6,026 nt of DNA from Bacteroidota bacterium (GTDB lineage: Bacteria; Bacteroidota; Bacteroidia; Chitinophagales; Chitinophagaceae). The stretch is from assembly GCA_947441205.1 (NCBI GenBank), contig CANETM010000107.1, positions 1 through 6,026 of the forward strand, in the 5' to 3' direction. Positions 1 to 5,407 of this stretch are shown here, one piece after another (the first letter of the stretch is position 1; the number at the start of each line of letters is the position of its first letter). The notes beneath the pieces are model-generated. The model was not told the origin of the DNA. It saw nothing but the letters and a program-made list of their open reading frames with translations, and searched no databases. The translations under genes were made by a program, and so were the position numbers.

Positions 1-1118
1 CAGCTTGGGATCCATTGCCAATGGGTGATGGTCAAAAATTAAGTTTGCGTGTTCAAAGTAATGGTAAGGCATTCCGATCTATTAATGCTTCCTTTACAGA
101 ACCATGGTTTGGTGGCATAAAAAGAAACTCTTTAACACTAAGTATTTTTAATACTAAGTATGGTCAAACTATTGATCCTTTAACAGGTATGTATAATGTT
201 GATGCTGCAAACAATCAGTATATATCAACCACAGGTGCGACCGTTACTTTTGGAAAACAATTAACTTGGCCGGATGACTATTTCTCATTTAGTTATGGTT
301 TAAACTATACGCGTTATACTTTAAAAAACTATCCTATTGATCCGTTTAATTTACCCAACTTTGATAATGGTAACGTTAATAATTTCAACATTAGGTTAGC
401 ATTACAAAGGACTTCAGTCGATCAGCCTTTATTCCCACGTACGGGTTCAACTTTTTTATTGAGTGGTCAAATTACGCCTCCTTATTCTTTACTTGATCCT
501 TCAGTGAATACAGGATCCAATAAATTTGAATTATTAGAATACCACAAATGGCGATTCAATGGTGAATGGTTTATTCCTTTAGGTAAGCCAGCGGGCGAAG
601 AGCGTAATAAGCAATTTGTTATGCGTTTTGCTGCAAAATTTGGATTCTTGGGTAGGTTCAATACCGATTTAAGTATTTCACCTTTTGAAAGATTCCAAGT
701 AGGAGATGCAGGATTAAGTAATCAGTTTGCTTTATTGGGATTTGATATTATTGCGCAAAGAGGATATCCTGTTTATGAATCCTCTAATCCTAAAATAAAT
801 CCTGATCAACAGTCTTCAAGACAAAAATTTACTATGTTTAATAAGTACGCAATGGAAATCAGATATCCATTAAGCTTAGCGGCAAGTAGTACAATTTATG
901 CACTTGGATTTTTTGAAGCAGCCAATGGATGGTATAGTATGAAGGACTACAATCCATTTGAATTGCGTCGTTCGGTGGGTATTGGTATGCGTTTTTTCCT
1001 ACCCATGTTTGGTTTGCTAGGATTTGATTATGGTATTGGTATTGACAGGTTAAATAGTAACAATAGCTTAAAGGATGCGGGTAGATTTACATTCATGTTA
1101 GGATTTGAACCTGAATAG
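1..1118 (+). CDS. bamA: BamA, outer-membrane protein assembly factor (C-terminal barrel, 5' partial)
   Basis: This is the C-terminal part of BamA (Omp85 family), the outer-membrane barrel that folds and inserts other beta-barrel proteins. The frame is open from the window edge (first full codon at 3, reading AWDPLPMGDG), and about 371 residues are visible. The POTRA domains and signal peptide lie upstream, outside the window. The visible part shows alternating-residue beta strands with aromatic girdles, the FPRTG motif (PLFPRTGSTF, about 425-455), and an RGY motif at 759-767 that matches the conserved (V/I)RG(F/Y) of loop 6. It also shows the late-strand signature RFFLPMFGLLGFDYGIGID typical of Bacteroidota BamA. 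The protein ends FMLGFEPE, so the last residue is not the usual aromatic one. Two ompH-like genes follow after 21 bp, the usual arrangement for this phylum. TamA or another Omp85 protein is the alternative, but the neighbours and the FLPMFGLLGFD signature favour BamA. Confidence 0.93.
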   Translation, partial: AWDPLPMGDGQKLSLRVQSNGKAFRSINASFTEPWFGGIKRNSLTLSIFNTKYGQTIDPLTGMYNVDAANNQYISTTGATVTFGKQLTWPDDYFSFSYGLNYTRYTLKNYPIDPFNLPNFDNGNVNNFNIRLALQRTSVDQPLFPRTGSTFLLSGQITPPYSLLDPSVNTGSNKFELLEYHKWRFNGEWFIPLGKPAGEERNKQFVMRFAAKFGFLGRFNTDLSISPFERFQVGDAGLSNQFALLGFDIIAQRGYPVYESSNPKINPDQQSSRQKFTMFNKYAMEIRYPLSLAASSTIYALGFFEAANGWYSMKDYNPFELRRSVGIGMRFFLPMFGLLGFDYGIGIDRLNSNNSLKDAGRFTFMLGFEPE

Positions 1119-1139
1119 ATAACGTCTAAAATTCATTTT

Positions 1140-1664
1140 ATGAAAACTAATAAACATGTTGGCTTAGTTGTATTTATGTTGTTTTTTTGTTTTGTTGCCA
1201 GTGCACAAACAAAATATGCAGTGATCAATACAAAGTATATTTTAGAAAGAATTCCTGAATATAAGGAAGCGGATAAAAAATTAAAGGAATTTGGAGATCA
1301 ATGGCAAAATGAAATTGATGAAAAGCAAATGGTGCTTGATAAAATGTACAAAAACTATGAGGCTGAGCAGTTTATGCTTTCCGAGGACCTAAGAAAAAAG
1401 CGCGAAGACGAACTGTTTTTTAAGGAAAAAGAGCTTAGGGATTTACAAAAAAAGCGATTTGGCTATGAGGGGGACTTATTTAAAGAACGCCAAAAATTGG
1501 TAAAACCCATCCAGGACAAAGTGTATAATGCCGTTCAAAAAATGGCTGTAGCACGTTCTTATGACTTCATTTTGGATAAAAGTGAAGGAATAACCATTAT
1601 ATTTGCAGACCCTAAATTGGATAAAAGCGATGACATTTTAAAACAATTAGGTATCAATAATTAA
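1140..1664 (+). CDS. OmpH/Skp-family periplasmic chaperone (first copy)
   Basis: This is a 174-residue OmpH/Skp-like protein. Skp is a periplasmic chaperone that holds unfolded outer-membrane proteins on their way to BamA. Residues 1-22 form a signal peptide: a basic start (MKTNKH), a hydrophobic core (VGLVVFMLFFCFV) and a cleavage site after ASA, before Gln23. The mature protein opens with YAVINTKYILERIPEYKEA, the family's N-terminal strand and helix. A long, highly charged coiled coil rich in Lys, Glu and Asp follows at about residues 40-120. The C-terminal part (YDFILDKSEGITIIFADP) closes the Skp body domain. The gene lies 21 bp after bamA and 23 bp before a second ompH-like gene, so it is probably co-transcribed with both. 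The ATG at 1140 is the only start that keeps the whole signal peptide. Skp function is inferred from family and position. Confidence 0.9.
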   Translation: MKTNKHVGLVVFMLFFCFVASAQTKYAVINTKYILERIPEYKEADKKLKEFGDQWQNEIDEKQMVLDKMYKNYEAEQFMLSEDLRKKREDELFFKEKELRDLQKKRFGYEGDLFKERQKLVKPIQDKVYNAVQKMAVARSYDFILDKSEGITIIFADPKLDKSDDILKQLGINN

Positions 1665-1687
1665 TACACAAACACAAAAAATAGAAT

Positions 1688-2323
1688 ATGAAAAAAGGTT
1701 TTTTATTTGCAGCAATATTAGCAGTTGCAATTTTATTTACAAACAATTCGTCTGCACAGTCTGCAGTTAAAATTGGTTATTTCGATGAGCAAAGCGTTAT
1801 CGGTTTGTTCCCAGGTATTCAGGAAAAATTAGATACTTTATTGCAATCTTATGCAAAGGATTCATTACAAGAAGAGTATAATTATACTTTAAAGGATTTT
1901 CAAGTAAAAGATAGTATCTACAAAAGGGACTCAGTTGATTTGTCAAAAAGACCAAAGGCTTTAGAATTAGCTACTACCGATCTTAATCGTTTAAAGTATA
2001 AGTTAATCAACTGGCAACAATACCAACAAGAGTCAATGCAACAAAAACAAGAGCAAGTTTTATTGCCTTACAGACAAAAAATTTATGCAGCTTTAACTGA
2101 AGTTATTGCTGAAAATAAATATACTTGGGTATTGAATGCATCAGCTTTATCTGTTTATTATCAACCATCTATTGCTGATAATATTTCAATAAGAGTTGCT
2201 ATGAAGATGAAGCTTCCTTTACCAAGAGAAATTGAAGAAGCATTCCGTGTAGCAACAGGTGGCGCTCCAGCTAAAGCAGCTTCTGCACCAGCAGCTACTA
2301 AAGCACCTGCTAAGAAAGGATAG
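1688..2323 (+). CDS. OmpH/Skp-family periplasmic protein (second copy, with Ala/Lys/Pro tail)
   Basis: This is a second, divergent OmpH-like protein of 211 residues. The signal peptide is MKKGFLFAAILAVAILF with likely cleavage after SSA, before Gln24. The mature N-terminus (VKIGYFDEQSVIGLFPGIQ) matches the family's opening strand and helix. The middle is predicted helical and rich in Gln, Lys and Asp, and YTWVLNASALSVYYQP corresponds to the closing body-domain strands. It differs from the upstream copy by a longer middle and by a low-complexity tail (about residues 191-211) rich in Ala, Pro and Lys that is probably disordered. The gene starts 23 bp after the first copy. A strong hairpin shortly after its stop (2344-2376) suggests that the bamA-ompH-ompH transcript ends here. 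A holdase role beside BamA is inferred; the function of the tail is unknown. Confidence 0.88.
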   Translation: MKKGFLFAAILAVAILFTNNSSAQSAVKIGYFDEQSVIGLFPGIQEKLDTLLQSYAKDSLQEEYNYTLKDFQVKDSIYKRDSVDLSKRPKALELATTDLNRLKYKLINWQQYQQESMQQKQEQVLLPYRQKIYAALTEVIAENKYTWVLNASALSVYYQPSIADNISIRVAMKMKLPLPREIEEAFRVATGGAPAKAASAPAATKAPAKKG

Positions 2324-2343
2324 TTTTTAAAAAATATATTTGA

Positions 2344-2382
2344 TAAGAACCTCGTTGTTATGCAACGAGGTTCTTAGTTTTA
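2344..2382 (+). terminator. Strong hairpin between ompH and murI, probable terminator
   Basis: A perfect 14-bp inverted repeat has arms at 2344-2357 and 2363-2376 around a 5-nt loop (TTATG), followed by GTTTTA. It starts 20 bp after the ompH stop. The T-run after the stem is short, so termination may be incomplete and allow some read-through into murI, whose ATG is only 23 bp further on. The sequence TATATTTG (2335-2342) just before the stem matches the -7 consensus TAnnTTTG. A transcript starting there would begin inside the left arm. Confidence 0.65.
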
Positions 2383-2399
2383 CACCAACAATAAATTAT

Positions 2400-3221
2400 A
2401 TGGCTGCTCCCATTGGTGTTTTTGATAGTGGTTATGGTGGTTTAACCATTTTAAAGGAATTGAAAAAACAATTGCCTGAATATGATTATTTATATTTAGG
2501 TGACAATGCGCGCGCGCCTTATGGAACCCGTTCTTTTGAAACGGTATATGAATATACTTTGGAAGCCGTTAAATGGTTTTTTGACAATGGATGCAAGTTG
2601 GTGATTTTAGCATGCAACACTGCATCCGCAAAAGCACTTCGTAATATTCAACAATTGGATCTTCCCAATATGGCACCTGATAACAGGGTATTGGGTGTTA
2701 TTCGTCCTTCCTCGGAAGTACTTGGTAATTATTCAACCTCAGGACATGTAGGCATCATGGCTACCACGGGCACTGTTCAAAGTGACAGTTATATTATTGA
2801 AATGGCTAAGTTTTTTCCAGACATCAAAGTACATCAACAGGCATGCCCAATGTGGGTGCCGCTTATTGAAAACGGAGAGTATAATCATGCCGGTGCCGAT
2901 TATTTTGTGAAAGCATACTTAGACCAACTTTTTAGCCAGTCTAAGGATATAGACTGCATTTTGCTTGCTTGCACTCATTATCCATTGCTGGAGCCAAAAA
3001 TCAAGGCCTATTTGCCCGAAGGCGTCAAACTAGTGTCACAGGCTAATATTGTAGCCGAAAGTTTGGCCAAATACTTACAAAATCACCCTGAAATTGATCA
3101 AAACTGCTCTAAAAAGGGTCATATTCAGTTTTTTACAACGGACAACCCTCAGACCTTTGAAAAACAGGCTAGTTTGTTTTTTGGACAAAAAATTGAAGCA
3201 AAACACACAGATTTAGTATAA
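2400..3221 (+). CDS. murI: Glutamate racemase
   Basis: MurI interconverts L- and D-glutamate without a cofactor in the cytoplasm, supplying D-Glu for the peptidoglycan stem peptide. The protein has 273 residues, normal for the family. The N-terminal motif IGVFDSGYGGLT carries the catalytic Asp9-Ser10. LGDNARAPYG (33-42) is the substrate-binding segment. ACNTASA holds the first catalytic cysteine, Cys72. LLACTHYPLL holds the second cysteine and its partner, Cys191 and His193. Both cysteines are present, so it should be active. I chose the ATG at 2400. The frame also extends to a TTG at 2340, but that would put the ompH-murI hairpin inside the gene and add an N-terminus foreign to the family. 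The gene follows the bamA-ompH genes, a common Bacteroidota neighbourhood, and precedes rpmH on the same strand. Confidence 0.96.
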   Translation: MAAPIGVFDSGYGGLTILKELKKQLPEYDYLYLGDNARAPYGTRSFETVYEYTLEAVKWFFDNGCKLVILACNTASAKALRNIQQLDLPNMAPDNRVLGVIRPSSEVLGNYSTSGHVGIMATTGTVQSDSYIIEMAKFFPDIKVHQQACPMWVPLIENGEYNHAGADYFVKAYLDQLFSQSKDIDCILLACTHYPLLEPKIKAYLPEGVKLVSQANIVAESLAKYLQNHPEIDQNCSKKGHIQFFTTDNPQTFEKQASLFFGQKIEAKHTDLV

Positions 3222-3238
3222 GATTTCAAAAAAAACCC

Positions 3239-3246
3239 TATTTTTG
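3239..3246 (+). promoter_or_regulatory. Candidate -7 promoter element for rpmH
   Basis: TATTTTTG matches the Bacteroidota -7 consensus TAnnTTTG exactly and lies 18 bp after the murI stop. No clear TTTG-type -33 element is visible at the usual spacing, so the call rests on one box in an AT-rich region. If it is real, rpmH has an untranslated leader of about 110 nt. Confidence 0.45.
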
Positions 3247-3338
3247 CCGTCCTTTCACAGGTAGTGGTATGGTGACTGCTATTAGAAACGGATTTTGAAC
3301 AAAAAGTATAAAACAAAGGGCATATAGGAATACTCCTA
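3247..3338 (+). promoter_or_regulatory. Potentially structured 5' leader of rpmH
   Basis: The leader can fold into two hairpins. In the first, TAGTGGT (3262-3268) pairs with ACTGCTA (3275-3281, two G-U pairs) around a 6-nt loop. The stem is extended outward by the left strand at 3247-3256, with a 3-nt bulge, pairing to GAAACGG at 3285-3291. The second is a 5-bp hairpin, TAGGA/TCCTA, at 3325-3338, about 20 nt before the rpmH start codon. GGTAG (3260-3264) could instead pair with CTACC (3336-3340), giving a possible alternative fold. This is hand folding only; regulation of L34 through it is speculative. Confidence 0.3.
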
Positions 3339-3360
3339 CCAACCCGAAAAAAAAAGTAAT

Positions 3361-3516
3361 ATGAAACGTACATTTCAACCTCATAAACGTCGTCGTAAAT
3401 CTGTTCATGGATTCCGTAAGCGTATGGAATCAGCTAATGGTCGTAAAGTATTAGCTAGTCGCCGTAAGAAAGGACGCAAGAAACTAACTGTATCTAGCGA
3501 GAAAGGATTAAAATAA
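3361..3516 (+). CDS. rpmH: 50S ribosomal protein L34
   Basis: This 51-residue, very basic protein is bacterial ribosomal protein L34 (bL34), a component of the large subunit bound to 23S rRNA. It begins MKRTFQPHKRRRKSVHGFRK, followed by RMESANGRKVLASRRKKGRK, which is the family signature along nearly its entire length. A short C-terminal tail (KLTVSSEKGLK) follows, of a kind common in Bacteroidota. The ATG at 3361 is the family start. The gene is 139 bp after murI and in the same strand and frame as rnpA, which begins 105 bp downstream beyond an intrinsic terminator. That fits strong expression of L34 as a separate short transcript. Confidence 0.98.
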   Translation: MKRTFQPHKRRRKSVHGFRKRMESANGRKVLASRRKKGRKKLTVSSEKGLK

Positions 3517-3548
3517 TTTAACCTTAATCAATAGAAACTTATAATTTT

Positions 3549-3581
3549 AAAGTCCTCTTCCTTTTGGGAGAGGACTTTTTT
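3549..3581 (+). terminator. Intrinsic terminator of rpmH
   Basis: A 13-bp stem (arms 3549-3561 and 3566-3578, one G-U pair) surrounds a TTTT loop and runs directly into a T-tract ending at 3581. The core arms are GTCCTCT and AGAGGAC. It sits 32 bp after the rpmH stop and 40 bp before the rnpA start, so most rpmH transcripts should end before rnpA. Confidence 0.88.
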
Positions 3582-3591
3582 AATTTGCACC

Positions 3592-3599
3592 CATATTTG
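3592..3599 (+). promoter_or_regulatory. Possible -7 element for rnpA
   Basis: CATATTTG has one mismatch to TAnnTTTG and lies just after the rpmH terminator, 22 bp before the rnpA start. A separate promoter here would explain how rnpA is expressed beyond the terminator, but no -33 box at normal spacing is visible. Read-through is the alternative. Confidence 0.25.
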
Positions 3600-3621
3600 T
3601 AGATCCAATTATTTAACTACT

Positions 3622-4110
3622 TTGTCAAAAATATATTCATATAAAAAGTCAGACAAACTAAAAAGTAGAAAGCAAACCCAGTTTTTGTTTGCAAAAGGGC
3701 AGTCGATGAATGCTTTTCCTATTAAGCTTATTTATACCATTGAATCCGCTGATACATTAAGTAACTTATTGCCTAACCCGCCTTTTAATATTTTAGCAAT
3801 CAAAGAACAAGGTCAACTACAGGCAGGAGTGGGTGCGCCAAGCAGAACTTTTCGAAAAGCAGTTATGCGCAATAGGGTTAAAAGATTGTTGCGTGAAGGA
3901 TATCGATTAGAGAAGCCTGCATTCCTTGACAGTAATACATTACAGGGCTATAGGGTAAACATATTTTTTTTGTACACCGACGCCAATGTACTTTCACAAA
4001 AAGAGATTCAAGAAAAAATAAAACAATTATTAGCAAGACTTTCTGAAAAGCTAAATCAATTAAGAAATACTAAAGGTGATGGTAAAACGAATTCTTTAGA
4101 AAAAAATTAA
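3622..4110 (+). CDS. rnpA: Ribonuclease P protein component (TTG start)
   Basis: RnpA is the protein subunit of RNase P. It binds the catalytic RNA and the 5' leader of precursor tRNAs for 5'-end maturation. The protein is 162 residues and basic, slightly long because of a Bacteroidota-type insertion and a polar tail. DKLKSRKQTQFLFAKGQS (11-28) is the family's N-terminal helix and strand. AGVGAPSRTFRKAVMRNRVKRLLRE (68-92) contains the diagnostic RNR motif. The C-terminal helix (EIQEKIKQLLARLSEKLNQL) is also typical. No in-frame ATG precedes residue 29, and starting there would delete the conserved KSRKQ segment, so the TTG at 3622 is the likely start. Upstream in frame, the first stop is at 3532. 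The gene sits between rpmH and yidD, the classic order. A weak TTG start behind a terminator suggests low expression relative to L34. Confidence 0.95.
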   Translation: MSKIYSYKKSDKLKSRKQTQFLFAKGQSMNAFPIKLIYTIESADTLSNLLPNPPFNILAIKEQGQLQAGVGAPSRTFRKAVMRNRVKRLLREGYRLEKPAFLDSNTLQGYRVNIFFLYTDANVLSQKEIQEKIKQLLARLSEKLNQLRNTKGDGKTNSLEKN

Positions 4111-4120
4111 AATTGATTTT

Positions 4121-4193
4121 AAATTCAAATAAACGAAATCGAAATTCAAATAAATGAAATCGAAATTCAATTAAACGAAATCGAAATTCAAAT
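4121..4193 (+). repeat. 21-bp tandem repeat, about 3.5 copies, between rnpA and yidD
   Basis: Three complete 21-bp units (4121-4141, 4142-4162, 4163-4183) are followed by a 10-bp partial copy (4184-4193). Each unit begins AAATTCAA and ends GAAATCG. Unit 2 differs from unit 1 by one base (ATG in place of ACG), and unit 3 differs from unit 1 by one base (CAATT in place of CAAAT). Unit length is two helical turns and also seven codons. The array fills most of the 97-bp gap between the rnpA stop and the yidD start. No hairpin or terminator is visible in it. Its function is unknown. Confidence 0.95.
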
Positions 4194-4207
4194 TAGTTAC
4201 TTTATAA

Positions 4208-4441
4208 ATGAGCGGCCTTAAAAAAATAATAGCATTTCCCTTTTTAATATTGATACGTTTTTATCAATATGTACTATCTCCTTATTTGGGAGGAAGCAAA
4301 TGTAGGTATACTCCGTCTTGTTCTCAATACACGCTGGATGCTATTCAAAAGTATGGTCCAATTAAAGGAATATATTTAGGAGCTAAACGTTTAAGTAAAT
4401 GTCATCCCGGAGGCGGGCATGGTTACGATCCAGTTCCTTAA
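4208..4441 (+). CDS. yidD: YidD membrane protein insertion efficiency factor
   Basis: YidD is a small, membrane-associated protein thought to assist YidC-dependent insertion of inner-membrane proteins. The product is 77 residues, typical for the family. The N-terminus (KKIIAFPFLILIRFYQYVLSP) is the expected amphipathic, membrane-binding helix. It is followed by the diagnostic CRYTPSCSQYTLDAI segment with Cys32 and Cys38, then KGIYLGAKRLSKCHPGGGHGYDPVP with Cys65 and the conserved CHP-G-GYDPVP end. The ATG at 4208 fits the family N-terminus. It follows rnpA by 97 bp, across a tandem repeat. In many bacteria yidC comes next, but here the next gene is convergent and unrelated. Confidence 0.96.
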   Translation: MSGLKKIIAFPFLILIRFYQYVLSPYLGGSKCRYTPSCSQYTLDAIQKYGPIKGIYLGAKRLSKCHPGGGHGYDPVP

Positions 4442-4466
4442 ATTTTCTGTTTCATTATTAAAGCAA

Positions 4467-4494
4467 AAAACCGCCCCTTTAAAGAGACGGTTTT
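4467..4494. terminator. Likely bidirectional terminator between yidD and sod
   Basis: AAAACCG (4467-4473) pairs with CGGTTTT (4488-4494). The interior can add a few more pairs around CCTTTAAAG. On the plus strand the stem ends in TTTT, and on the minus strand it is followed by six T residues. It lies 26 bp after the yidD stop and 55 bp beyond the end of the convergent sod gene, so it can serve both transcripts. Confidence 0.65.
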
Positions 4495-4548
4495 GAATAG
4501 GATGTATTGCTTTTATTTATGAGTAGCAATTATCAATAATAGGAAATA

Positions 4549-5154
4549 CTATTTTGCTGCGCCAAATCTTTCAGCTACAACATTCCAATTTACTACATTC
4601 CAAAATGCAGCTAAATAGTCAGCACGACGGTTTTGGTATTTTAAGTAGTAAGCGTGCTCCCACACATCAGCTCCTAATAATGGAGTACCTTTTACATCAG
4701 CAACATCCATTAAAGGGTTGTCTTGGTTTGGTGTTGAGCTTACTTCTAATTTACCATCTTTAACAATTAACCAAGCCCAGCCACTACCAAAACGAGTCAT
4801 ACCTGCTGCAGCAAACTTTTCTTTGAAAGCATCAAAGCTTCCAAAAGCAGCAGTGATTGCTTCAGCTAATGCTCCAGTTGGCGTACCACCTGCATTAGGT
4901 GCTAAACTTGCCCAAAAAAAGCTATGGTTCCAATGACCACCACCATTGTTTCTTACCGCAGGGCTAATGCTACCTGCAACAGCTACTAATTCCTCAATGC
5001 TTTTACCTTCATTTGGTGTACCAGCAACTGCTTTGTTTAAATTGTCAACATATGCTTGATGGTGTTTGCCATGGTGAATTTGCATAGTTAAAGTATCAAA
5101 ATGAGGTTCTAAAGCTTCGTGTGCGTATGGTAACGCAGGTAAAGTAAATGACAT
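4549..5154 (-). CDS. Superoxide dismutase, Fe/Mn family (Mn-type signature)
   Basis: This enzyme converts superoxide to hydrogen peroxide and oxygen. It has 201 residues and no signal peptide, so it is cytoplasmic. The N-terminus FTLPALPYAHEALEPHFD is the family hallmark. The four metal ligands are visible: His27 (TMQIHHGKHH), His77 (GGGHWNHSFFW), and Asp163 and His167 (DVWEHAYYLKYQN). Residue 73 is Gly and the active-site Gln is at 144 (TPNQDNPLM). This Gly/Gln arrangement is that of Mn-type enzymes; Fe-type enzymes carry the Gln in the N-terminal position. Manganese or cambialistic use is therefore favoured (sodA-like), but metal use cannot be settled from sequence. The start codon is the ATG at 5152-5154. 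The gene is convergent with yidD and lies downstream of tadA on the same strand, with its own candidate promoter. Confidence 0.97.
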   Translation of the reverse strand: MSFTLPALPYAHEALEPHFDTLTMQIHHGKHHQAYVDNLNKAVAGTPNEGKSIEELVAVAGSISPAVRNNGGGHWNHSFFWASLAPNAGGTPTGALAEAITAAFGSFDAFKEKFAAAGMTRFGSGWAWLIVKDGKLEVSSTPNQDNPLMDVADVKGTPLLGADVWEHAYYLKYQNRRADYLAAFWNVVNWNVVAERFGAAK

Positions 5155-5187
5155 ATTTTTTTATTTAATTGTTTCTTGAATGAGGGT

Positions 5188-5195
5188 CAAAATTA
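5188..5195 (-). promoter_or_regulatory. Candidate -7 promoter element for the sod gene
   Basis: On the minus strand this reads TAATTTTG, an exact match to TAnnTTTG, 33 bp upstream of the sod ATG. Transcription would give a leader of roughly 25-30 nt. No convincing -33 TTG at about 19-21 bp spacing is seen. No clear operator for an oxidative-stress regulator was recognised. Confidence 0.45.
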
Positions 5196-5332
5196 CATCG
5201 CTTTCCCCTGATTTAAATGAAGTACAAGCTTTTTTTTCTTATTTAGAAAGTAAATGCTGTTTGACTAATGGAATAAATACCTAATTCCAAAGTGCTATAT
5301 GTTGATTTATGATAAATGGGGTAAACAAAAAA

Positions 5333-5399
5333 GATAAAATCAGCATTTCGTAGCCGACTTCGGTTCCTGCCGCGGAGGCCTAGAGATGCTGAATTTATC
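5333..5399 (-). terminator. Long imperfect palindrome downstream of tadA, probable terminator or REP-like element
   Basis: Arms of 17 bp (5333-5349 and 5383-5399) pair at 15 Watson-Crick positions; the A5339/A5393 position is mismatched, and T5347/G5385 is a wobble only in a plus-strand RNA. The 33-nt interior is GC-rich and can fold further: GCC (5353-5355) with GGC (5377-5379), and CGG (5361-5363) with CCG (5370-5372) around a TTCCTG loop. On the minus strand the structure follows the tadA stop by about 9 bp and is followed by six T residues (5327-5332), as expected of a terminator. It is far larger and more GC-rich than needed, so a mobile palindromic repeat co-opted as a terminator is possible. 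Confidence 0.6.
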
Positions 5400-5407
5400 C
5401 TTTGAAG

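Noticed and set aside
2340..2399. Extension of murI to a TTG start at 2340
   Set aside because: The added segment runs through the perfect hairpin after ompH and encodes residues unlike any MurI N-terminus. The ATG at 2400 begins directly ahead of the conserved IGVFDSG motif.
3149..3373. Minus-strand open frame across the murI end and rpmH leader
   Set aside because: It is antisense to the conserved murI 3' end and the rpmH start, has Lys/Phe-rich low-complexity content and no recognisable domain.
4121..4193. CRISPR array
   Set aside because: The 21-bp units are directly adjacent with no unique spacers, so this is a simple tandem repeat.
3361..4441. Replication origin near rpmH-rnpA
   Set aside because: The gene order resembles origin regions of other phyla, but there is no dnaA and no cluster of DnaA boxes (TTATCCACA-like), and rpmH is not a reliable origin marker in Bacteroidota.
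4554..4936. Two plus-strand open frames inside the sod gene
   Set aside because: Both lie antisense to the highly conserved superoxide dismutase gene and show no family features of their own.
5333..5399. Self-cleaving ribozyme (hammerhead type)
   Set aside because: The minus strand has GAAA closing a long stem and a following AUC opposite it, which superficially resembles a hammerhead stem III. The obligatory CUGAUGA core is absent on both strands.
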